Assembly (NCBI GenBank): GCA_947179485.1
Contig: OX359249.1
Coordinates: 2,170,001-2,234,000, forward strand
Origin: Allacma fusca
Taxonomy: Eukaryota > Arthropoda > Collembola > Symphypleona > Sminthuridae
Reading direction: 5' to 3'
DNA: 64,000 nucleotides
This document shows positions 25,626 through 38,379 of the stretch, in pieces (the stretch's first letter is position 1; the number at the start of each line of letters is the position of its first letter). A program made the position numbers and the translations under genes. The notes beneath the pieces were generated by a model, which was not told the origin of the DNA, ran no database searches, and saw only the letters and a program-made list of their open reading frames with translations.

Positions 25626-26520
25626 CTGCAAAACCAAAATCAAACACATTTATCTCACCATGCAAAGGAGTCTCCGGAACTCCGTCCCCTCCCCATACAT
25701 GACACGTACATACTCTCAGCTTTCTCCCATAATCAACTCATTTACATTGTCTCTGTCTTCCTCCGCTCCATTCTTTGGTAATAAGTAAGCACTTGAGCCA
25801 GTCATATTTTTCTCACCATGTCCCATCCCTCATCCTATCTTTTGGCAATTCTCCATGGACAAGGCTTTTTATACGGTTTCTACACCCGCCAAATTCTACG
25901 TTTGGAAATGTACTTAAAACAAAGTGGGATAGTGTGCTCTCTCAAAGGCACAGTCACCTCTCAAACGAAATTCCTCTATACAAGAAAATTATCTTTTCCA
26001 CATTCCAGTTTATATCAACATTAATTTTTACTACCACCAACCGTTTCTACATACAATGAACACTCCCTATAAAATACCTCCTTGTGGACACTTTTTCCCT
26101 GTAGGGAAAATTTCTCCCCCCCTCCCTCTTTACCTCAAGGATTACTTCCCCCTCGTACAAACATTCCATATGAGTTGAATTCAACGTTGAATACAAAGTG
26201 TTTCTCTGACCTCTTTAAAAGCATATTATCTCCAAATTAGGAAAATACTTGACATATTCCAGACTCTAGCAGTAACGCAATGCTAATTTTCCCCTTACAA
26301 GACCAACAGATAAGATAAATTGACTTTGGTTGCTCTTGAAATTAGAGGTTGCTATAATGAGTACGAACTGTACCTATCTGTAATAATTTGACATGACCAT
26401 GTAAAAGTGAAATGTTAATTTTTCCTTCTCCCACGGTCAAAATATTCTCCTGAGTGGGGGATTTCAATTTTGATGCGGAGTTGCTTATGTGAAAGAAATC
26501 AGTACTTATTAGCTGTTGAC

Positions 26521-26583
26521 TACAGTGTAGTCTCGCCATAGGGGACCCAATCATAAGAGCATTGTCTCCTTTATAGAGGCCCC
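26521..26583 (+). mobile_element. Pogo/Tigger-like TIR remnant, best two-repeat example
   Basis: TACAGTGTAGTCTCGCCATA then GGGGACCCAATCATAAGAGC, followed by a second unit TGTCTCCTTTATAGAGGCCCC. The tandem TCTC-TATA-G(A)G-CC arrangement is what pogo-type termini look like. Confidence 0.7.
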
Positions 26584-27791
26584 AATATTTGGACCCATTC
26601 AACCCTGCAATGTTAAATTTGTCTTGTTATCAGCATACTGGATTTTATGCGACCAATTCTGCTTCTTGTAGGAGTGCTCTGGGAGAGAGAGTGCACGGTA
26701 GGGAGATTGTGTCCTGTACTTTCCCCAGTGCTGGGAAGTTTGTCAGTGAGGCATGGAGAATGTAAACAAGTTGGTAGGAGACGTGGGTTTATTTTTTGGC
26801 TGAGTGAATTTTTGCTCCGTCTCGCCCGAGTCCTTGGAGAGAAGCACTTTTGTGGGCTTTTGGCTGGAAATAGCAATAATATTTTAATCAAGTCCCTATG
26901 CTGCCGCCATGTGGGCAAAGGGGCATAACTTCCGCTCTCTTATGCAAGACTTACTGAATTACAAACAGTGTTCTCTGTATAGCTATGGCGGGGCGGTGTA
27001 GCAGGAATCATTGCGAGGAAATTCCTCGGAACGACTCACGCTATCCCACAACCAAATGTGCATGTTGTTAAACAAGCGTCATACATGAGACTGTACAGCT
27101 CCTCAACTTCTTCCTCTCCCTATCATTTACAATTCATTGACTTTCTTCCTTTCCCGTCCTCGCCATTTTTCCGCTTCCACACACAACCACAGCGAGGGCT
27201 AATTGCGGGGCCGGGGAAACAGGACTTTCTCCATTCCAAGGGTCAAATGCTGCATCGGTATTAGAAAATTCTTGCGTATCCATTCCTTCTGTAGCACACA
27301 ATCACATCAATTTCCCCATACAAACTCCCATTTGAAGTCATGATTCAGATTACAGTCGACTCTCCTTCCATGTAATGACACTGAGGTCCTCCGGAGGAGA
27401 ATAATTTATTTCATAAATCAAGAATGCCTCTTTAACTATGCCGGTCTTTCCACAGGACAGAAAGTCAGGCTGCTAGGGTGTCAATTTGTTTGTCAATCAA
27501 TGCTGGGTGCGAATTTTCTGTTTATTTTACACAGTCACATCAGGAAAAGTAGATCCCTCCCGTGTGAGAACAGGTTTTTCTATTATTTCAGTTTTGTTGC
27601 ACAAGATCCCACAATATGATAGAGCTCCCTATGCAAAAACAATTGTATGGGTTCTAAAGTTTACATTTTTTATAATAGAATTTTATTTATAATAAACAGA
27701 ATCATCTATAAGCATATCATTGTAACAGAATATCTACTGTTCTAATGAAGCTTCTTTTGGAGTAATTAATCTTAAAGTAATTTTATACAAA

Positions 27792-27810
27792 TAGAGAGAG
27801 AGAGAGAGAG
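27792..27810 (+). repeat. (GA)n microsatellite
   Basis: About nine AG units between ATAG and TGCACTGC. Confidence 0.9.
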
Positions 27811-28533
27811 TGCACTGCAAATATGTCCTCATCAAAAATTCTAGATGTTTATTATAGAAGCAGATTATTTACAGGGAAATCACATCGGAATGACCTTCGT
27901 ATTTGAACCCCGACTTTTGATACTGATATTTGATATTGATATGCAAATTGATGAGTTGAGATGACTTGGGTAAGTCAATTCTGTGCGGAAATTAACCCAT
28001 GATGAATTTCCCTGGTGATCTCGGATTTCGGGAATCAGTGTCTGTAAGGGATCATTGTTGAGGAAAGGAGAGAACTGGGGAAATGGGGAAAGTGAAAGGA
28101 AGAAAAATAGGATACGGTGGTCTTGAAAGGGCAAAGGGAAAATATGGAAAGCAGGAAGTGAAAGCAGAAAGGTGAAGGTTTGTTGTGAGAAATGAATGCA
28201 TCTCAGTTAACGACTGGCCCACAAAGAGATGGGAAAAGAAAGTTTGGGATGGGAGTCAGTGGAGAGGAAGCAATTCCGGGAGCAGCTACAGGTGTGCGAA
28301 CAAAAGTGGTTCTAGATGAGAAAGACAAACTTTGTTCATCAGACTTACATACATTACGTTTACATCTTAACACGCCAGCTTTCTCCGCTTTGCGGTTTCC
28401 GCCTTTTCTTCTCCATTCCCCGCTATACTATTTCCACTCCTCAACTTTCTCCTCTATTTCCTCCCTTTTGTAGATTCTATCTGATTAAGGTGCGAGCTTG
28501 ATGGAAAAAATTATTCTATGGATTCGACGCCTA

Positions 28534-28565
28534 TACAGTGTACCCTTTCTTTTCAGGAGCACCCA
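28534..28565 (+). mobile_element. Pogo/Tigger-like TIR remnant
   Basis: TACAGTGTACCCTTTCTTTT then CAGGAGCACCC; the TATAA centre has degraded to T-rich sequence. Confidence 0.45.
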
Positions 28566-28702
28566 TAGGATACCAAAACTCCATTCGGATAGTTCTAGAG
28601 AGTTAGAAACTGTTGATGCATAACGACATAGTAACTGGGGGAAATGTGCTCAAGTATTTTTTAGTTAGGGAAAGTGCTCTTATAGTTCAATGTATCTGTT
28701 TA

Positions 28703-28740
28703 ATACAACCTCTTTATAACGGACCTCTCTAAGAGTTGTA
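28703..28740 (+). mobile_element. Pogo/Tigger-like internal repeat remnant
   Basis: ACAACCTCTTTATAACGGAC then CTCTCTAAGAGTTGTAC; the CTCTTTATAACGGAC core is well kept, but CAGTG is missing. Confidence 0.55.
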
Positions 28741-28942
28741 CTTATTACAACAGCCACATTTACAGGCGTAGCTTCTCGTATCGATGATAGTTTCTCCGCA
28801 GAGAAAAAATCCTATCCGTGGCAAAGTAAGGTATTGTAGGACCATATTTAAAGGTCCATATATTTTTTGTGTATTGATGCTAGGTCTGATCTTGGTCACC
28901 AATCAATTAATGCCGTTAAACGCATCCATATCCAGAAGTATT

Positions 28943-28954
28943 CCGGATATCCGG
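28943..28954. repeat. 12-bp perfect palindrome
   Basis: CCGGATATCCGG lies in a 45-bp stretch where TTCCGG occurs twice (28941 and 28969), followed by the partial match ATTCCG at 28974. Confidence 0.6.
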
Positions 28955-30243
28955 TCTCTTCCGGATCAATCATTCCGTTTACCAGGTAACTTGTTTTAGC
29001 GTTGAATGAGATCTAATTTGGTTCATGATCAGGTTGAATGGTTTATGAATCTTTGAGGACCTGTTTTAAATTTTCTATCACTAAGAGTAATTATTTGGAT
29101 TAGAAATACAAAATTAATTTCTCTGGATTTGTTATTTGAATGATTTTGGGCTAAATGTTTGCAACAATTCTGCCCAACTCGCGTACGTTTAACCAATTTT
29201 AAATTGCTTAAATGCCAATTCGTAGATAAAAAATCAAATTCGGAAATATTGAAAGGATTCCAGGATTGCAATACACTTTCAAATCAGGATAAGATACAAG
29301 ATAGTCCTAATATTTTTAAAATGACCTTGAGTTGGGCTGAAAGATTTAAATAAAGATTTGGGAGGAGAATTGAAGGTACAAAGAAATTTAATTGAGCAGA
29401 TTGTAACCCTCGTGGGGTTTTAATTTATACGACTGCTGGAAAGGGGATTGGGTGCATTAGTAATTGAGAGGGACAGAGTGGGACGCGACGGAATAATGAG
29501 GAGCGAGGATTTGAGTCCGACATGCTTATTAAAGGCTGTGGTTCGTCCCGGATGAATTCATGGATTGAGTCAGTTTGTGTATACGCCAAAGTCTATGTTA
29601 CTCTCTCTGATTAATCACAGAATAAATTATATTTTCAGCCCCATTGCGACATTGTCAGTGTGTGCCTGCATCTGTCTACACACGCATTTCGAAAGTTTCC
29701 AAGTAAGCCGGGTGTCCACTTTCCAATGAAATACGCCCTACAGTATGCTCTCCATGCTCCAGCTCCCTTCAAAGACCACTTATTCCATATGAATACAAAT
29801 GAACACATTTATTTTCTTTTGATATTTCCCAAAAACATTCTACTACGGGCTTGCAAAATGGTTAGCTATGGTACATTAACCTAATTACTATACGAATTTG
29901 TAATTGATTTGAGTAATCACGGCATTTCCACGGACTGATTGTGAGGCAACAATAATTACATTATGATCAAAAATTTACTTTCTCACCTGAAACGTGCCCT
30001 AAATTTGTGAAAGTATTCTGTCACAATGAGACGATCCTCAATTACTAGAGCAGCCATCTTCTGACATGATCTAAGATTTAGCGATGTTTAAGAAACTAAA
30101 GTGCGGGGTTCATACAGTGGATATTATGTGAAATTAAAATACCATATTCTCCTTTTAGATATATTGATGTCATGTTCACCATATTCAATATTTTCAATTT
30201 GGCTACCAGCAGATACTGTCAGTTAAGATAGCATGACATTTCG

Positions 30244-30294
30244 TTGGGATTTGAATCAGGGATTTCCACCTCATGGAAATAGCATTTAGCTGTG
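30244..30294 (-). repeat. tRNA-like remnant
   Basis: On the minus strand a B-box-like GATTCAAATCC follows a clean 5-bp stem TTTCC/GGAAA with 7-nt loop ATGAGGT, resembling an anticodon arm (GAG at the anticodon position), and a weak A box CAGCTAAATGC. Acceptor and T stems do not form, so this is at most a decayed tRNA or SINE. Confidence 0.25.
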
Positions 30295-31129
30295 ATAATT
30301 ATTTTTTGTATGCCGCTGTAGAGACCGTGCACTGTAGCTTCCTCAATGAGAAGGGAAGTGAAGCAAGAGTGAAAGGAGGGTCCTGCTATGATAATGATGA
30401 TTAAGCGGATGTGGAATAGTACAAGTGATTAGAGGAAGGGATAGAAATGGCGAGGAGACCGATTGAGGTGAAAGCATATGAAAATGTGGTCGTGCTCAAG
30501 GCTTCCTCATCCTGACTTATTTATTTTTCCCGACGCACTATGGGGTCATAGTATGAGTGTGGCTGGCCAATTCCATGCATGCCTTGTCAGGCGGTAATGA
30601 GACCAAGACAAGGCACACATGACTGACTTCGCTCCTATCAATTAATCCCAAATAGCTTCTCATAATGCCACTGGAACTCATTCACTCTCGCCAACGCTCT
30701 TCCCTCCCTCAAATTAACGAATCCTGTCTCTCCGTCTTCTCCCCACACTCTCTAATCTCGCCTCGGTGTAACCATCATCTATCTCTTCTCACTTCCCAAC
30801 GATGACCACACAGGACTTTCCCTCATTTTCCTTATCTTCATTCCACCATTTCATCTTTCCCTATCTTCATCCCTTTCACTTTTCATTTCTCTCGCTGTCT
30901 CCCCCGCCCCTCACTAATCACAACAGTCGGTCTGCGCAGATTCTCATATCTTTGCTCTCCAGATTTACCTTTTTTCCTCTCTCCTCTTTTCATACATTTC
31001 CCAGGTTTTAATTTTTGCTAACTTTTTTGTTTCTCATAATTTCGTCCCGCTTCTTCCAACTTTCTTCCTATGTTTTAATCGTTTAGATCTCTAGGGTTCC
31101 CGTGTTTGTAACGTTGCTGTGCATACACG

Positions 31130-31712
31130 TACTTTTTCTACACTTTCTCTACACTTTCTCTACACTTTCTCTACACTTTCTCTACACTTTCTCTACACTT
31201 TCTCTACACTTTCTCTACACCTTCTCTACACCTTCTCTACACTTTCTCTACACTTTCTCTACACTTTCTCTACACTTTCTCTACACTTTCTCTACACTTT
31301 CTCTACACTTTCTCTACACTTTCTCTACACTTTCTCTACACTTTCTCTACACTTTCTCTACACTTTCTCTACACCTTCTCTACACTTTCTCTACACTTTC
31401 TCTACACTTTCTCTACACCTTCTCTACACTTTCTCTACACTTTCTCTACACTTTCTCTACACCTTCTCTACACCTTCTCTACACTTTCTCTACACTTTCT
31501 CTACACTTTCTCTACACTTTCTCTACACTTTCTCTACACTTTCTCTACACTTTCTCTACACTTTCTCTACACTTTCTCTACACTTTCTCTACACTTTCTC
31601 TACACTTTCTCTACACTTTCTCTACACTTTCTCTACACCTTCTCTACACTTTCTCTACACTTTCTCTACACTTTCTCTACACCTTCTCTACACTTTCTCT
31701 ACACTTTCTTTA
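31130..31712 (+). repeat. 11-bp minisatellite, about 53 copies
   Basis: The unit is CACTTTCTCTA; the first copy (31130) and the last (31702) are imperfect. The main variant is CACCTTCTCTA, starting at 31218, 31229, 31372, 31416, 31460, 31471, 31636 and 31680. Several variants lie exactly 44 bp apart, implying amplification of four-unit blocks. The unit lacks stops in two plus frames, so it gives spurious frames of 209 and 199 codons. It shares ACTTTCTC with the dispersed family. Confidence 0.97.
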
Positions 31713-31739
31713 CACTGAAGTTTATAACTGAGGCGTTAT

Positions 31740-32290
31740 GTAATTTTTGTTCTTTTACTGGGGTGTCTTTATCTTCCCCGGATCCTACTGCTTTCGCTTT
31801 ACTTTACCGGAACTTCCCAAGTAATTTTCCCCCAATCTAACCTCTTGTTGTGGACTTTCAGTCATCACAACTTGGACACTCAGCATTGAATTTTTCTGCG
31901 TTTATTTTAACTCGCTGTGGAATGTTTTATGCTCACTCTGTGTTTTCACTGTAGGCACACTATTTGTACCTCCTATGGACATTATCACATCTTCCCTGGT
32001 CACTGTTTAAATCTTCGCTGTACAATATTTAAGGCATTTCATGCAGTTTGTCTGGAATATCTCAGGACTTTCTCTAAATTTGCAACAGAATTTTTCAGAG
32101 CTTCGTCTTTACTTTCTCTGAACTATTTAAGGAGGACTTTCGAGGAAATTTCTCTAGACTTCCTCGAGCTTTCTTTTGACTTTACCTTAACAATTGTATC
32201 GACTTTCCCCTGAAATCTTTTTACTCCAATTCTCTCCACTTTCATCGAAATCTCCAAGGCAACTTTTGTTTACCCTTTTTGAGCAAAGTT
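31740..32290 (+). repeat. Pyrimidine-rich degenerate block with ACTTTCTC core
   Basis: It continues directly from the 11-bp array. GGACTTTCTCTAAATTTGC, TTTACTTTCTCTGAAC, GACTTTCGAGGAAATTTC and CGACTTTCCCCTGAAATC recur at 25-45 bp intervals with an AATTT-like segment between. Confidence 0.6.
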
Positions 32291-33062
32291 TCCCAACTTC
32301 ATTCGATGTTCTAGCTGATTACGACCGCTGCTTTGGCTTTCCTGTCTCTCCCTTTCCTTATTTAAATGTTTTCAAGTCGTGTACAGAATTTGTTTCCCCT
32401 ATTTGCCTCATCAATTTTAAAGGGACATTAATTATTTCCGGAGCGACAATCCGACAGTTTTTGTTTTATTAGCTCAAGCCGACAAGTGTGCTTTGGCGGA
32501 GATTTATAAAAATTAGACGCGCTACAAAGTACAGAGCGGGATTTCTAGGGTGGATAATTTGCTCGTTGTAAATGCTCTCATATCTCTTTGTATAATTGAA
32601 TTTTGCTGAGTTGGATGGGATAATTATTGAGTCCAATGCCATGGGACTGCGGTTGTCAATTTATCTCACACGCCAAGAATTGTGGGGGAGAATTGGATTA
32701 GAGGAAAGGAAGGTCTGAGCCGACTGATTGGGAGGTGGGGAATAACAAGGGAAGTTGGCCTGGAATTGGTGGAGAGGAGATAATTATGAGGGATGTCAGT
32801 TTGAGCTGGTGATGCAAGGGCACTGAAGGGAGAGAAAGTTGGCTTCCACTACCACGCGTTATTGTTATGGTGGTGGCGGAGACAGATGCTGGAAGTAGCT
32901 CATTGCATATTCCGAGAGACTTTTGTTGCTCGAACGCAGACTTGGAAGTTGATGAAGTAAGTCTCTGATATTGGCCCATCTGTATTCATGTGCGGAACAA
33001 CTGCTCACTTGTAATATCACCCACATGCACTTCACATGTCCTCCGAACTCCTGTCTCATCTC

Positions 33063-33104
33063 CACACACACACACCACACACACACACACATACACACAC
33101 ACAT
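33063..33104 (+). repeat. (CA)n microsatellite
   Basis: ACACAC runs are interrupted once by ACC and once by ATAC. Confidence 0.93.
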
Positions 33105-33463
33105 CCGTCCAAACAGAGAAATCCCTTTACAACGGCCCCTCTCAAAACGGCAGGAGTTGAGTCTAGTGATCTCATTCAATAATAAAACAATCAATTTTCA
33201 TCGAAACCGGATAACTAACTCTATCCTAAACAAAAATGCCTCCTTGTATTTTTGCGGTCAAAGGGAAACTTCTCTTATAAGAGGGTCTCTCAAGGATAAA
33301 GTCACTGTAGACATACATAGAGTACACACACACGTCAGAGAAAGTCCTTCAGCGATACAAATGACTGCATGTGCACAGCCTCCATCATTTGTATTGGTGA
33401 TGAGGGGAGTCAGAGAGAAATTTCCTACTCTCTTGGCCCTCACCAGCATCCCATTCCTCTGAA

Positions 33464-33513
33464 TACAGTGTAATCTCGCTATTTGAGACCCTCGGCTAAG
33501 AAAGTTTTCTCCA
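33464..33513 (+). mobile_element. Pogo/Tigger-like TIR remnant linked to TTTCTCC
   Basis: TACAGTGTAATCTCGCTATT then TGAGACCCTCGGCTAAGAAA and GTTTTCTCC. A good terminal segment is followed at once by the ACTTTCTCC-type motif. Confidence 0.7.
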
Positions 33514-33911
33514 TCTCTCCATCCATTTGTGAGTATATATTTATTGATGGGCTCGTTGTTACTGATTTCTCTTGTAAGTAAATCAAGTTAGAGTTTATTC
33601 TCAGACAGAGGCACAGTTCGTTCTTAATGTAAAATCATTGCTCAAAATGAACAAAATTTAGGTGCTACTTGGAATCTCATATAAAATGACAAAAATATAT
33701 TTGTTTTAATGAAAAATTTAGTAATTATTTTGGGAATTTCGCAGAAACAGGAGAACTGGTGAAGTGAGAGTGAAGAAGAGATGGTCTTTATAAAGAGGCT
33801 CGATCGGACTGAATATTCACTTAAAATAGAAAAATGCTAACACTGTCGTAAATAGGATTGCTGGGAAAATTCTTGCCTACATGAGAAAATGTTCGTGTAT
33901 GTAAGGCATGC

Positions 33912-33940
33912 ACAGAGAGAGTAAGAGAGAGAGAGAGAGG
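33912..33940 (+). repeat. (GA)n microsatellite
   Basis: GA repeats are split by one GTAA interruption. Confidence 0.9.
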
Positions 33941-34670
33941 ACACAGAAGACTTAAGAGCCTGTCCCAGCGGGTGTACACTGTATCAAATCAAGTCATGGA
34001 CACCTACTTGTCATGCATGGACATGCTTTTGATCCTGTGCTGAGGACAGCACTCTCCTCACTTGCACGAACTTCATTCTGTCCCAAATTTCAAGTATCAA
34101 TGACATTCAAATGCAAATCTGGCTTTTCTCATGACGACCCGTATTTCTCTCCTAATTGACGATGACCAGCGTCTTCACTGCGTCCATTTACACACACAAA
34201 AAAACCATTGGCTCCTCTGAATTCTCAAACGACTCCCACTTCTAACCTTTTTTCCCCATACAAGTTTCCACCATTCACACTTTGAGACAATTCATGACTC
34301 CATTTATGGTTCACTCGCGACCCTAATATAAGAGCGGCCCTAAAATGGGCAAAATTTAAATCATATCTTAGAAATCCTATCAGAAAAAATTGCACTGCGG
34401 TAGAAACTCCTCATTTCAAATATTTCTCCCATGGCGCCATGGATTTCATTCATGTGGGTCTAAAACGTCTACGTCTTTTAAACACGCTATGTAAAGAAAG
34501 AAATTTTTTAAAAAAGTTGCATTTAGAGACTACACCAAATGCCATTCTTTATTACGGCATATCTAGCTAAAGAAAAATTTGACCTTTGTAGTTTAGGCTG
34601 GCTCTTGATAAGAAAATAGAGGATTTTAGTACAAGGGTACGAAAATATTTTCGTACTTACGAATATGTGT

Positions 34671-34698
34671 AAATGTCCTTATAAGAGGACACTGTATG
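34671..34698 (-). mobile_element. Pogo/Tigger-like TIR remnant, reverse orientation
   Basis: The plus strand reads AAATGTCCTTATAAGAGGAC then ACTGTATG; the reverse complement begins CATACAGTGTCCTCTTATAA. Confidence 0.6.
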
Positions 34699-35029
34699 AA
34701 GAAAACATGAGATTTAATTACTCATCATTAGCACAGCCAATCAATTGAAATTGAAATCCAGAGAAAGGCAAAGGAATCGTAAAATGTAACTACGAAGGGA
34801 TGGAACAAAACCAATACAAGGTACACTTTTATAGGAAATTCCTTTGTTGCCCTATTTCGTGTGTAAGGACAGAAGAATTCGAGGACGCTAGAGACTACCA
34901 TAATGGTAATTTTTCTCCTTGTGAATATATCCTGCTCTAATGGTGAGAAATGGCGTTTTCTCCCTGTACCGATACCTCTACAAAAAGACGTTTCTTCATT
35001 GTGATGACAAGTAGTGAAAGTAAAGGATA

Positions 35030-35640
35030 AACGATTTGGAGAAAGCAAATGGTGGAATTTAAAGGTAAGAGTTAATGGGAATTCTAAAGAGTGGAGGAAA
35101 GAAATCTATTAAAATGATAAGAAGAAAGTTCATAGATAAAAAAGAAAGTGAGAAAAAATTTCCAGTTAAAGAGTACTCAAGAGAAAGTTTATTTGCAGAA
35201 GTAGGCGTTGCCAACGTGCATATACGCATAGTATCTTTGCGAGATGATTCCCCTCCCCCAAATGGAATGAAAGTGAAAGTTACAAAGGAAATTTAGCGAC
35301 GAAAATGTGATCCAAGATTAGCTCCTGGATCAAGCGCATATATGAAATAAATGAAGATAAAATACATAGAAGAACGTAGGGATCAATTATATGGAGAAAG
35401 CATTTCCTTTAAAATGGACATGGGAAACTGTACACTGAAAGAATCAAATCGAGAATTTGTAAGAGGAAAGCATATGGAAAAGTGCTTCTGAAGAAATGTA
35501 GGATCAAATACGGGTAGGACAAAAACCAAGTGAAAGCATCAAGAGAAAGTAAAGTTTGAAAGTATACAGGAAGAGTACGTATTTAAGGATACAAGGTAAA
35601 AACATTGTACTTTTGGAAAAATTCGATGTGAAGTACCAGA
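35030..35640 (-). repeat. Purine-rich degenerate block with GAGAAAGT core
   Basis: TTTGGAGAAAGC, AAGAAGAAAGTTC, CAAGAGAAAGTTT, ATGGAGAAAGC and CAAGAGAAAGTAAAG recur at irregular 25-60 bp spacing, the reverse-strand form of the ACTTTCTCC family. Confidence 0.55.
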
Positions 35641-36189
35641 GGAAAGTACTTCTTGCATCCCTGCTTTTTGAATCATAATCATATAATCATTTGATCATGA
35701 ATAAAATAAACATTTTAATTTAATGGACAGCATGCCGCAAAGCCTTTTCCCCTGTTTAGTCCGTAGAAGGGGCGATGGTAAAATAATATTCGTAGCCTCC
35801 CGTTTCGAGCAAATTTTCCTAGATTTCTGTTGGTTTTTAGCGATTGGTTTTCCTATTTTTTTCGTCCGGCATTTAATTTCTCTCAATCTTCCTGCACACG
35901 TTTTACAATCACGCCCACAATATTTAGTGTAGATTTCTCGAAACAACCCTCAAAATAAATTTGATCAACAAATTGTGTGGTAATAAACAAGTTTTAAATT
36001 CAGAATTTCGGAAAAATCCCATCGTTACATCATATTTGTAAGACTCAGGATTCCAAAAATAACTTAGGCCAAAACAAAATTCTAGGAAATTGGAAACTAA
36101 ATTGTTACAAACTTAATGAAATCATGTATTTTATAATATACTCCCAAATACATAACAGGAATAATATCTACTGGAAGATCGACTGGACT

Positions 36190-36620
36190 GCAGTGCAAAC
36201 GGATAAAAATACATAGATTTAGGAAAGAAAAAACGGAGAAAGATCGAAATGAAAAATACATACAAGAAAAACTTGCAATAAAATTATCAAAAGCAAGCTC
36301 ATATCTATTTTAAAAAACAAACGGAGAAAAGTTCAGAGAAAGTTCATACTAGAAAAAAAACGTGTGGGGAAAGGTTCATGGTGTAAGTTCATAAAGGGAA
36401 TAACATATAGGAACGAATATATGAAGAACTCACGGGAGAAATTATATAGGGAAAGTAAACCTGAGTGAAAATACATATGGAAAATAGGATTCTAGGAAGA
36501 GATCCACTGGTGAATTTTGAACGTGAATATTTATGGTGGCTAACGCAGTAGTTACGTATGAATTAGTGGGACATTGGGAAGAGTTGAAAAGAGAAAGTAA
36601 TAATGATTGTAGAATTTACC
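36190..36620 (-). repeat. Purine-rich degenerate block with GGAGAAAG core
   Basis: ACGGAGAAAGATCG, ACGGAGAAAAGTTCAG, AGAGAAAGTTCATAC and GGGAAAGTAAACC recur with AAATACATA-type linkers. Confidence 0.55.
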
Positions 36621-37554
36621 CAACCAGCTTGGACCCCAGTCCGAAGTGACTGGGAGAATAAAGAGACTAGGGAAGCTCAATGGGCTGGAAAAGGGTTGAT
36701 TTATGTAAAATGAGATCAATACATAAGCTTTTGTGGAAAAAGGGAGAGGATGGTCAAAAGAGCGGGAATGGATTTCTAATCCCATAATATATGGAATAAT
36801 AACCTTGCATTTACGCTATCATTCTGCTCCCTTCAGCTGCTGTCATGAGTTATGACACTGGATTGTCAGGCCGCTCGGGAGTTGTCCAAGTTTGCCACTT
36901 GACTCTCTCCGTATGAGCCAGTTCATTGGATTTTAAATCAGCCCTCCAGCACTCCGTCCCCTCACACGTCGCCTCACTCCCTACAAGTCATTTCCTATCA
37001 CCCCACATTCAAGTCACTCTCGGCCCACATTTCCTCCAAATTTTATCAACCTCACATTATGTCCTCTTCCCAAAGAGCCCTCCGGCCCTCGCTTCAAAAA
37101 CCACACATACTGTCAAAGCCCCGTACACCAGGGTCCCTAAAAGCTGAGAATTTTAAAAGAATATTCAATGTTCATGCTCATCTTAATGGAGGAACTAACA
37201 CTAGAATAAGTTGAGATGCGTAGAAAATGTCGAAAGTTTGGAAATAAATATATCCTCTAAGTTTTTTTCCAGGGAGTGCAAAGACCTTGAATCGATTATG
37301 TTTTAACATAATTTTTAACGGAGTTCATACTGCAGAAAATTCCACTTGTGAGAGTATTACAAATTAAATATTATTAGGCTGATTTTTATTCCAAGGAAGG
37401 AACAAACTACTCCTTTTCAAATTGAGACTTAAATCTGGTTATCACAAACAGACAGAAGGAATACATTTACAATGCGAGCGCACCGTACATCCAACTAACC
37501 GGCATTTGACCAACCACAAGCTTTAACTTATAGGAGAAAGCAGCTATTGCTTAC

Positions 37555-37649
37555 CATTTCGGTCGACTGGATGTCTTGACTAGGGGAGTCATCCCATCCC
37601 GAAAGAGCGTCTTGATTTTGCAAAGGTTTACAATGTTGAATATCACCCG
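37555..37649 (-). CDS. AGBL4: CCP6/AGBL4-like carboxypeptidase, N-domain exon (exon C)
   Basis: This is a short 95-nt exon, 31 codons plus 2 nt. The acceptor is TTTCCAG|CGG and the donor is AAATG|GTAAGC (phase 2). It reads RVIFNIVNLCKIKTLFR and continues DGMTPLVKTSSRPK-W, with the W codon split across the junction. The family usually has FNIVNFSKTKSL and RDGM-P-VKSTSRPKW here, so Phe-Ser is replaced by Leu-Cys, which looks like divergence rather than damage. It links exon B (ending VRTDQ) to exon D (starting QRLPGK) exactly as expected. No obvious repeat abuts either splice site. Confidence 0.93.
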
Positions 37650-38379
37650 CTGGAAATTAAAGCAGTCAAGTGTGAATTAGAAATTATTGCCATTGTACCG
37701 TGGGCAGGATTGCCTTGGAAATGACGTCCGAGAAACCCACACAAATATCTACGCCCAGCAATAACAGCACGATGCAAGTGCCTATGCAAGAGAAGAGGAA
37801 ATATCCCCACAAGATGTGTCTGGCTGTAGGAGTTCTCCAACTTTTTTGGCTCTAATATTGAAAGTCTATTTTAGGGAGAAAATTTGCATGGTGATACATA
37901 AATCAGGGGTCTTATTCAAGTTAAAAAATGAAACCGGGTTTTTAAGGATTCCTCATATCCTAGTTCACTGCACAAGGCTCACCATACATTGGAGCAATTA
38001 AAAAATTAATTATTATTCGATTCTGGATGCTCTCATACGAAGTAAAATTAACATTTTGATGAACTTGAAATCGGAAAAAAATGAGACTAACATAAAATAT
38101 GTAGGCATTTTATAGAGATACATTGTAGCAAGCACTGTACTCGGCTTCCGGAACTTTCCCAGCTTTCTCTTTTACAGTCAATAGTCCCTTAAGATTTCTC
38201 CCACAGAGAGACTTTCTCCAAAATGTCGTACTGACATCCTCTTTATGGTAAGTATTTTTCTGCTCAAATATACAATGTTAATGATACTTGCATTAAACAG
38301 GATCAAAATTTCATGACTGCATAATGTCCTAATAGCTTCAGACGACTGTGCTATACTGTAATTATGTAGTTAGTTTATT

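Larger units (their letters stand above)
25626..37554 (-). other. Intron between exons C and D (about 11.9 kb)
   Basis: It is bounded by GTAAGC at the exon C donor and TTTTGCAG at the exon D acceptor. It holds TIR-like fragments (26521, 28534, 28703, 33464, 34671), (GA)n and (CA)n microsatellites, the 11-bp minisatellite at 31130-31712, a tRNA-like remnant at 30244-30294, and purine blocks at 35030-36620. No second gene is evident; 29880-30240 and 33540-33900 show nothing recognisable. Confidence 0.85.

Noticed and set aside
31102-31731. A 209-codon open frame, the longest in the window
   Set aside because: It lies wholly over the 11-bp minisatellite. The unit has no stop in two plus frames, so length is a by-product of the repeat.
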